Below the pieces are notes generated by a model. It worked only from the letters and a program-made list of their open reading frames with translations, ran no database searches and was not told the origin of the DNA. The translations under genes and the position numbers were made by a program. Shown piece by piece: positions 7,175-14,300 of a stretch of DNA of 15,256 nucleotides. This stretch comes from Cytophaga sp051961495 (GTDB lineage Bacteria; Bacteroidota; Bacteroidia; Cytophagales; Cytophagaceae), in NCBI RefSeq assembly GCF_051961495.1, contig NZ_JBQCDF010000089.1, forward strand, positions 1 to 15,256. Reading direction: 5' to 3'. The first letter of the stretch is position 1. Each line of letters opens with the position of its first letter.

Positions 7175-10100
7175 ATGATTGCAGATATATTTATAAAACG
7201 TCCGGTAACAGCCATTGTTATTTCGGTCGTAATCACACTGGTTGGTATACTTACATTAGTGAATTTACCAATCAGCCAGTATCCGGATATTACACCGCCG
7301 ATTGTGCAGGTAACCGGTAACTTTGCGGGCGCAGATGCCCAAACCGTAGAACGAACAATTGCTACGCCGATCGAATCACAGGTAAACGGAAGCCCTGGTA
7401 TGTCGTTCCTGCAAACAAACAGTACAAGTGATGGTACCATGACCATGAACGTTACGTTTGATGTAGGAACCAATATTGATATTGCTACGCTTGATGTACA
7501 GAACCGTGTAAGTGTTGCTACACCGCAGCTTCCGGATGATGTTAAGAAAACAGGTCTTACAGTACGTAAAAGAAACCCGACAATTTTAATGCTGGTTGCT
7601 ATGTACTCCCCTAACGGTACGCATGATGTAAAATTCATGGACAACTATACCAACATTTATATCAAAGACGCGCTTCTTCGTGTAAAAGGTGTAGGTGATA
7701 TATTCACACGTGCAGATAATTTCAGTATGCGTATCTGGATGAATCCGGATAAGCTTGCTCAATATGGAATGACAGCAAATGAAGTGGTAGCAAAATTACA
7801 GCAACAGAACGTACAGGTAGCCGCAGGCTCTATTGGTGCATCACCACAAACAGCTGACCAGGCGTTTGAATATTCTGTGCAGGTGAATGGTATGCTTGAA
7901 AAAGTTACTGACTTTGAAAACATTGTTGTTCGTACTAAACCAGACGAAGGATCAATCGTTTACTTAAAAGATGTTGCCCGCGTTGAACTGGGTAAATTCA
8001 ATTACTCAAGCAATAACTTTGTTGACGGAAAACGTTCTTCGTATTTATTAGTTTATCAATCTCCAGGCAGCAATGCGCTTGAAACAGCCGAAGGTGTCTA
8101 CAAGGCAATGGAAGAATTAAAAAAATCTTTCCCTGCTGACGTGGAATATGTAGTACCTTTTGAATCAGTATCAGTGGTTGAAGTATCCATCAATGAAGTT
8201 GTTCACACACTTGTTGAAGCCCTTCTTCTTGTAATTGTCGTTGTGTTCTTGTTCTTACAAAGCTGGAGAGCAACACTAATTCCAATCCTTGCAATTCCGG
8301 TTTCCATTATCGGAACATTCATCTTATTTATCCCACTTGGATTTACGGTAAACACGCTTACACTATTCGGTTTCGTTTTAGCGATCGGTATCGTTGTAGA
8401 TGATGCCATTGTTGTTGTAGAAGCGACACAGCATTATATTGACCATGAAAAACTTTCGTCAAAAGAAGCTACGATAAAAGCAATGAAGGATATATCCGGT
8501 CCGGTAATTGCGATTGCCCTTATCCTCGCAGCCGTATTTATTCCCGTTGGATTTATTCCGGGTATCGTTGGCCGCTTGTACCAACAGTTTGCTATAACAA
8601 TTGCAGTGTCAGTATTACTATCTGCTTTTGTTGCGTTGTCTCTTACACCTGCTTTATGTGCTCTGTTATTGAGACCAATGCAGCTAAATGAAAATTCAAA
8701 AGGTTTGAATAAGTTCTTCTTTAAATTCAACACTTGGTTTGCACGCGTAACGGCATCGTATTCTAAAACCGTACAATATTGTATACGCAAAGCTCCTTTT
8801 GTTCTCATCATACTGATATGCATCTTTGTTGCAACCTTTGGTTTATTCAAAAGCAAACCTACAGGCTTTATACCTACTGAAGATGAAGGTCGTTTGATCA
8901 TTACGTTTGAATTGCCGGACGGGGCGTCTACAAGCCGTACAGTAGATGTATTATCAAAAATGATGACGATTGTTAAAGAGAACCCTTCCGTAAATCACTT
9001 CGCTGCTTTGGGTGGTTTGAATGCAATTACATTCAGTTCCAAATCAAACAGTGGCACGCTATTCTGCCAGTTAAAACCATGGTCACAGCGTACCGATCCA
9101 TCCATGCAAATTGATTCTATTGTAGCTCAATTCCAGAAAAAATTTGCAGCAATCAAAGAAGCGAATATCATTGTAATTCCCCCCCCGCCAATTCCTGGTA
9201 TGGGTACTGCTTCTGGTTTCAGTTTTATGATTGAACAGAAACAAAGCAATGATGATATCAAAGACTTTGAAAGAGTTGTGAAGCAGTTTATGATGGAAGC
9301 CAATAAACGTCCGGAAATCGCAAGAGCTTTCACATTCTTTACTGCAAAAGCACCGGGGTATAAAATCAATGTTGACCGTGTGAAATGTGAACGCATGGGC
9401 GTATCTACTGCAGACGTATTTGGTACAATTCAGACATTGATGGGCAGCCGGTACATAAACGACTTTTCTATTTATGGCCGAAACTTCAGAGTGGTGGCCC
9501 AGGCAGATACTACGTTCCGTAAAGATGTAACAAACCTGGATAAATATTATGTCAGAAACGTAAGCGGAAACATGATTCCATTAAGTTCATTAGCTACGTA
9601 CGAAGCTGTAGAAAATGCACCTTTGATTTCACATTATAATTTATTCCGTTCTGCTGAATTTAATGGAACTCCGAAACCAGGCTACAGTAGCGGAGATGCC
9701 ATTAATGCACTTAAGGAAGTTGCTGCACAGGTTTTACCTGCAGGTTACGGATACGAATTCTCAGGCTTAAGCAGAGAAGAAATCAAATCAGGTTCAAGCG
9801 CAGTATACATCTTTGCACTTTCGATCATATTTGTCTTCCTGTTCCTTGCTGCTTTGTATGAAAGCTGGTCTGTACCATTCTCTGTTATGTTAGCAGTACC
9901 GCTAGGTGCATTTGGAGCGATCCTTACGCTGTTTTTCCTGCCAAAACTGAGTAACAACGTTTACGCACAGATTGGTTTGATTACATTGATTGGCCTTGCT
10001 GCCAAAAACGCAATTCTGATTGTTGAATTTGCGAAAGAACGTGTAGATAAAGGAATGGAAATTATTGCTGCGACTGTTGAAGCGGTACAATTGCGTCTCC

Positions 10101-10345
10101 GGCCTATATTAATGACATCTTTAGCCTTTATATTGGGCGTATTACCATTGGTATTTGCATCCGGAGCCGGAGCTGTATCCAGACAAACAATCGGCTGGAC
10201 CGTATTTGGCGGGATGCTTGCTGCTACCGGCCTTGCTATCTTTATTGTGCCGGCATTATATGTGATCATAACCAAAATTGCATATAGAAATAAATTAAAG
10301 GCAAATAAAATCGAGGAAGAGGCAAACAATACAACATCTCACTAA
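7175..10345 (+). CDS. RND multidrug efflux pump, HAE1 (AcrB-like) family
   Basis: A proton-driven inner-membrane transporter, 1056 residues against 1049 for E. coli AcrB. The N-terminus MIADIFIKRPVTAIV is the classic first helix. Proton-relay residues are intact: D409 and D410 in GIVVDDAIVVVEA (AcrB D407/D408) and K944 in AAKNAILIVEFAKE (AcrB K940). The two large periplasmic porter loops follow helices 1 and 7. The second contains GFIPTEDEGRLIITFELPDG and the proline-rich IPPPPIPGMGTASGF segment near residues 668-681. A block of hydrophobic helices closes the protein, with a short basic tail. Lack of charged metal-binding signatures and the overall motifs favour the hydrophobe/amphiphile (drug, detergent, bile-type) class over heavy-metal pumps. 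With the adaptor and channel it forms a complete tripartite system; the substrate is unknown. Confidence 0.97.
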   Translation: MIADIFIKRPVTAIVISVVITLVGILTLVNLPISQYPDITPPIVQVTGNFAGADAQTVERTIATPIESQVNGSPGMSFLQTNSTSDGTMTMNVTFDVGTNIDIATLDVQNRVSVATPQLPDDVKKTGLTVRKRNPTILMLVAMYSPNGTHDVKFMDNYTNIYIKDALLRVKGVGDIFTRADNFSMRIWMNPDKLAQYGMTANEVVAKLQQQNVQVAAGSIGASPQTADQAFEYSVQVNGMLEKVTDFENIVVRTKPDEGSIVYLKDVARVELGKFNYSSNNFVDGKRSSYLLVYQSPGSNALETAEGVYKAMEELKKSFPADVEYVVPFESVSVVEVSINEVVHTLVEALLLVIVVVFLFLQSWRATLIPILAIPVSIIGTFILFIPLGFTVNTLTLFGFVLAIGIVVDDAIVVVEATQHYIDHEKLSSKEATIKAMKDISGPVIAIALILAAVFIPVGFIPGIVGRLYQQFAITIAVSVLLSAFVALSLTPALCALLLRPMQLNENSKGLNKFFFKFNTWFARVTASYSKTVQYCIRKAPFVLIILICIFVATFGLFKSKPTGFIPTEDEGRLIITFELPDGASTSRTVDVLSKMMTIVKENPSVNHFAALGGLNAITFSSKSNSGTLFCQLKPWSQRTDPSMQIDSIVAQFQKKFAAIKEANIIVIPPPPIPGMGTASGFSFMIEQKQSNDDIKDFERVVKQFMMEANKRPEIARAFTFFTAKAPGYKINVDRVKCERMGVSTADVFGTIQTLMGSRYINDFSIYGRNFRVVAQADTTFRKDVTNLDKYYVRNVSGNMIPLSSLATYEAVENAPLISHYNLFRSAEFNGTPKPGYSSGDAINALKEVAAQVLPAGYGYEFSGLSREEIKSGSSAVYIFALSIIFVFLFLAALYESWSVPFSVMLAVPLGAFGAILTLFFLPKLSNNVYAQIGLITLIGLAAKNAILIVEFAKERVDKGMEIIAATVEAVQLRLRPILMTSLAFILGVLPLVFASGAGAVSRQTIGWTVFGGMLAATGLAIFIVPALYVIITKIAYRNKLKANKIEEEANNTTSH

Positions 10346-10355
10346 CAATGTCACG

Positions 10356-10392
10356 TATAAGGAGTATTAGATATCTTCTAATACTCCTTATA
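10356..10392. promoter_or_regulatory. 16-bp perfect inverted repeat between the pump gene and tetR (candidate operator)
   Basis: Perfect 16-base arms (10356-10371 and 10377-10392) flank a 5-base spacer; the half-site reads TATAAGGAGTATTAGA. The repeat starts 10 bases after the pump stop, and its right arm overlaps a TATATTTG promoter box. This geometry suits an operator through which the TetR-family protein represses its own gene. It could also act as a weak terminator or attenuator for the efflux transcript, but only TATATTT follows the stem rather than a solid T tract. Both roles are inferred; the symmetry is directly visible. Confidence 0.6.
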
Positions 10393-10396
10393 TTTG
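10389..10396 (+). promoter_or_regulatory. Bacteroidota-type -7 promoter box before tetR
   Basis: TATATTTG is a perfect match to the Bacteroidota -7 consensus TAnnTTTG. Transcription would then begin around 10400-10403. That would leave a short leader to the ATG at 10413 and exclude the ATG at 10398 as the start. The -33 region has no clear TTTG, so the promoter may be weak or regulated. Confidence 0.45.
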
Positions 10397-10412
10397 CATG
10401 ATCCATAAGGCC

Positions 10413-11039
10413 ATGACTGATTATAAAAATAAAAGCGAAGACGGAAAAGTAGAAATCATTGTAAACGCAGCTCAGAAAAGATTTGCTCATTTTGGATTAT
10501 GTAAAACTACAATGAATGAAATTGCCTCTGACGTAGGCATGGGAAAAGCATCTCTATATTATTATTTTCCGGACAAAGAAACTTTATTTGAAGCAGTCAT
10601 TACCAAAGAACAAAATGTTTTTTTTGATGAAATGGATAAGGTAATCCATTCAGGAATGGATGCAACTACGCAATTAAAAAAATATGTAAAACTAAGAAGT
10701 TTGTTTTTCAGGCAACTCCTTAACTTATCAAAACTCCGCTCCGATTTCTTCTATAATTCCAAACCTGTTTATAATAAGGCTTTTGAACGTTTCAACAAAA
10801 TCGAATTGGAAATGGTATCTACGATTATACAATCGGGTATTACTTCAAAAGAATTTAAGCGAATCAATAAAAATGAATATGCTGAATTTCTGGTTCATTT
10901 ATTATTGGGAGTTCGGCTGGTAAAGCTTAAATACAAGGATATCAATGAATTTGACATGAACGATTACGAAGACCTTGATAAAAAATCCTGCAGAGTAGCT
11001 GGTATGTTTTTAAAAGAAATTGTTGCTGATGCCAGCTGA
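10413..11039 (+). CDS. TetR/AcrR-family transcriptional regulator
   Basis: A 208-residue DNA-binding regulator. The N-terminal TetR helix-turn-helix is clear: the first helix holds AAQKRFAHFGLCKTTMNEIA (19-38), and the turn and recognition helix hold GMGKASLYYYFPDKETL (42-58). The remainder is an all-helical ligand-binding and dimerisation region with no recognisable family signature, as is normal. It follows the RND operon in the same direction, so it is probably the local repressor, and two long inverted repeats flank the regulated block. The frame also opens at an ATG at 10398 (five extra residues). I prefer 10413 because the TATATTTG box ends just before 10398. The ligand cannot be predicted. 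Its stop is followed by a bidirectional terminator. Confidence 0.93.
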   Translation: MTDYKNKSEDGKVEIIVNAAQKRFAHFGLCKTTMNEIASDVGMGKASLYYYFPDKETLFEAVITKEQNVFFDEMDKVIHSGMDATTQLKKYVKLRSLFFRQLLNLSKLRSDFFYNSKPVYNKAFERFNKIELEMVSTIIQSGITSKEFKRINKNEYAEFLVHLLLGVRLVKLKYKDINEFDMNDYEDLDKKSCRVAGMFLKEIVADAS

Positions 11040-11059
11040 TATAAAATTAATTTATAAAT

Positions 11060-11096
11060 AAAAAGGCTCCAGTCTTATTGCGACTGGAGCCTTTTT
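11060..11096. terminator. Bidirectional intrinsic terminator between tetR and the repeat-protein gene
   Basis: A perfect 15-bp stem (11060-11074 paired with 11082-11096) with a 7-base loop. The core GGCTCCAGTC is GC-rich for this region. It is flanked by an A run on the left and a T run on the right, so it works in both directions. It serves tetR on the plus strand (stop at 11039) and the giant gene on the minus strand (stop at 11113). Confidence 0.93.
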
Positions 11097-11112
11097 ATTT
11101 GTTCAATCTATT

Positions 11113-11352
11113 TTATTTGTCGATAGCGATTTTAACCAATGCCTGGTGCCCTTCGCCTTTAATGATCAGCAAATACATACCTGAAGCAAGTTCTGTCGCC
11201 AGAATCTCTTCATTCAATTCAACTCTTCCTGAAACAGATTTTGTAAGAACAACTACCCCTTCCAGAGACACAATTTCAATCTGTTCTACTTCAAACGGTG
11301 CATAGTCATTGGTTAATGAGAAGGTTCCGGCGTTTGGATTCGGATAAACATT
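11113..11352 (-). other. T9SS type A C-terminal sorting domain of the repeat protein
   Basis: The last roughly 80 residues carry the hallmark opening NVYPNPNAGTFSL, a central VEQIEIVSLEGVVV strand pair, then ELASGMYLLIIKGEG and the basic end VKIAIDK. This beta-rich module routes proteins through the type IX secretion system and is normally removed when the protein is anchored or released. Its presence implies a functional T9SS elsewhere in the genome. Confidence 0.93.
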
Positions 11353-14300
11353 GAATCCTTGTGCCTGGCCAACACTTACTGACGTAGCACTTGAAACCGT
11401 TACCTGGACTGCTGTTGAATTTACAGTTGTTGCGCAAGGACTTGATAGTATGCATACATAATCATTATAATTATCAGAAACCTGAGCATTTGTAATAATC
11501 AGATTTGATGTATTAGTCCCTGAAATTCTTGAATCATTTGCAATAGCAATACCATTTCTCTTCCATTGATATGTAAGCGAAGGACCTGTTGCAGCAACGG
11601 TTAAAGAAATTGTTCCGCCGGTAACCACGGTCTGTGCTGTCGGCTGAGTAACAATAGAAATAGGAGTTGTAGATTGGCTTAATGCTACAGCATTAGATAC
11701 TGCAACACCGCAACTGCCTGTTACTGTAACTGAATAATCCAGGGCCAGTTCGCTGGCGGATACGTTGGTGATTGTTAAATTTTTCGTTTGTGTTCCTGAG
11801 AAAATTGAATTGTTTGAAAGGTTTGTACTACCTTTTTTCCATTGATAAGTAAGATTTGCTCCGGTAGCTGTTACACTGAAGGTGACAGTATTTCCAAGCG
11901 TACAAACGGATTGATCGACCGGTTGCTGAGTTATAACTGTTTGCGTATTAACAGTGATAACTACAGGATTAGATTCTAACGTTGCGGGAGTGGCGCATGT
12001 TGCACTGCTCGTCATCTCCACTGTATAACTGTCATTATTCACGGCAGTCGTTGTTGAATACGCGGAAGTTGTTGCACCGGAAATATAATTATTATTTAGT
12101 TTCCATTTATATGTCGGTGTACCTCCGCCTGTTTGGCTTGCCGTTAATGTTACTGTACCACCCGGACAAATCGCTGTCGCCGAAGAGGTAATATGAACTG
12201 TTGGTACTACAACCGGATTTACAACCATAGTCACTGGATTAGATGCAACTGTAGATGGCAATCCGCATAATGCTGTACTCGTCATCTCTACAGAAATTGT
12301 ATTTCCATTAACAAATCCAGAAGATGTAAATGTTGCTTCTGTTGCTCCGGATAAATTAGAAGATCCTGCTTTCCATTGATATGTAGGTGTACCGCCATTT
12401 ACAGGAGTAGCTGTAAATGTTACACTTTCGCCGGCACAAATGGTAGTAGCTGAAGCTACTATACTTACAGATGGGGTCAATACAGGATTTACAACAATAG
12501 TTGTCTCAGCCGAAGAAGCATTCGGGTCAGATACACATGAAGAATTACTTACCATGCTTACACTAACCTTATCTCCATTTGCAAAAGCAGAACTTGAATA
12601 GGTTGAATTTGTTTCTCCTGCAACCGGAGAGCCATTTAAATTCCATTGATATGTTGGTGCAGTACCACCATTGCCCGGAGTAGCTGTAAATTTCAATAGC
12701 GTTCCCGCACAAATAGTAGTACCCGGATTTGCAGAAATAACTACCGAAGCACTAGGTGATGTTGTAATGGTTATCACAATACTATTTGATGTTTTAACAG
12801 CTGTTGTAGCACATGTTGCATTACTGATCATTTCAACAGAATAGCTATCGCCATCCATCGCTGTAGTAGTGGTATAGGTTGAATTCGTAGCTCCTGCAAT
12901 ATAGGCGCTACCTAATTTCCACTTATAGTTAGGTGCTGATCCCCCATTAGTTGGTGTAGCTGTGAAAACAATCGCAGAACCGGAACAGGTTGAAGAATTG
13001 TTCGCTGATATCGATACAGATGGTATTAATATAGGATTAACATCAATGACAATGGCGTTTGAAGTAACAGTAGTTGGTGAAGCACAAGCTGCATTACTTA
13101 CCATCTCGACTGAATACGCATCTCCGTCTGCAGCAGTAGTAGTTGTATATGTTGAACCGGTTGCTCCTGTAATATATGAACTTCCAAGCTTCCATTTATA
13201 TGTTGGTGTACCGCCATTTACAGGTGCTGCTGTAAATGTTATGCTAGAACCGGCACAAATAGTAGTATTACTTACCGTTATTGATGCAAAAGGAACAACC
13301 GTTGGATTAACAGTAATTGTAATACCTGCAGATGTAACCGTTCCGGGAGATGCACAACTTGCAGTACTTGACATCTCTACGGAATACACATCACCATTAT
13401 TCGCAGTGGTAGTCGTATATGTCGAATTTGTTTCACCAGCAATATATGAACTTCCAAGCTTCCATTTATAAGTAGGAGTACCCCCTCCTGTCTGCGTAGA
13501 AGTAAATGTAATGCTTGTACCATCACAAATTGTTGTAGCACTGGCTGTAGCCGTAATGGTTGGAGTAACACCTGTATTTACGGTCACTACAACCGGATTT
13601 GATGTGGCGGTTACCGGTGTTGCACAAGCAGCATTACTCGTCAATTCAACCGAATAACTGTCATTATTCGATGCGGTAGTAGTTGAGAAGGTTACATTGG
13701 TAGCCCCTGTAATATAAGAGCTTCCCAATTTCCACTTATAAGCAGGTGTTGTTCCACCATTGGTTGGTGTTGCCGTGAATATAATATTTGTCCCTGCACA
13801 AACTGAAGTATTGTTTGCGGTTATTGAAACAGATGTAGTCAAATTAGGATTAACCGTCATCACAATAGGGGAAGAAGTAACTATTGCCGGAGTAGCACAA
13901 ACAGCACTACTGGTCATTTCAACAGAATAGCTATCGCCATTAGCAGCTGAAGTAGTTGTATATGTCGCATTTGTTGCCCCTGTAATATAAGAGCTGCCCA
14001 ATTTCCATTTATACGTTGGCGTGCCTCCATTTACAGGTGTAGCTGTAAACGATACGCTGGCACCGGCGCATATGGTAGATCCCGTAGAAGTAATAGATAC
14101 TGACGGAGTAACCGGTGTATTAACTGTCATTGTAATAGAATTAGAAGTAGCATTCGGTGTCGTTACACAACTTAAACTACTTACAATTTCAACAGAATAA
14201 ACATCACCATTTGCTATGGAACTTGAAGTATAAGTATCATTTGTTGCTCCTGAAATATAAGAAGCCCCCTTTTTCCATTTATATGTAGGAGTTCCCCCAT

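Noticed and set aside
7162..7644. A 160-codon minus-strand open frame opposite the pump gene start
   Set aside because: It is a shadow of the RND pump gene, whose plus-strand product matches the family over its full length.
10398..10412. ATG at 10398 as the start of the TetR-family gene
   Set aside because: The TATATTTG box ends at 10396, so a transcript from it would start after this codon. The five extra residues add nothing to the helix-turn-helix domain.
12962..13471. A 169-codon plus-strand open frame across the repeat array
   Set aside because: It is antisense to three Ig-like repeats and mirrors their periodicity. It has no family resemblance, and the minus-strand frame is clearly the coding one.
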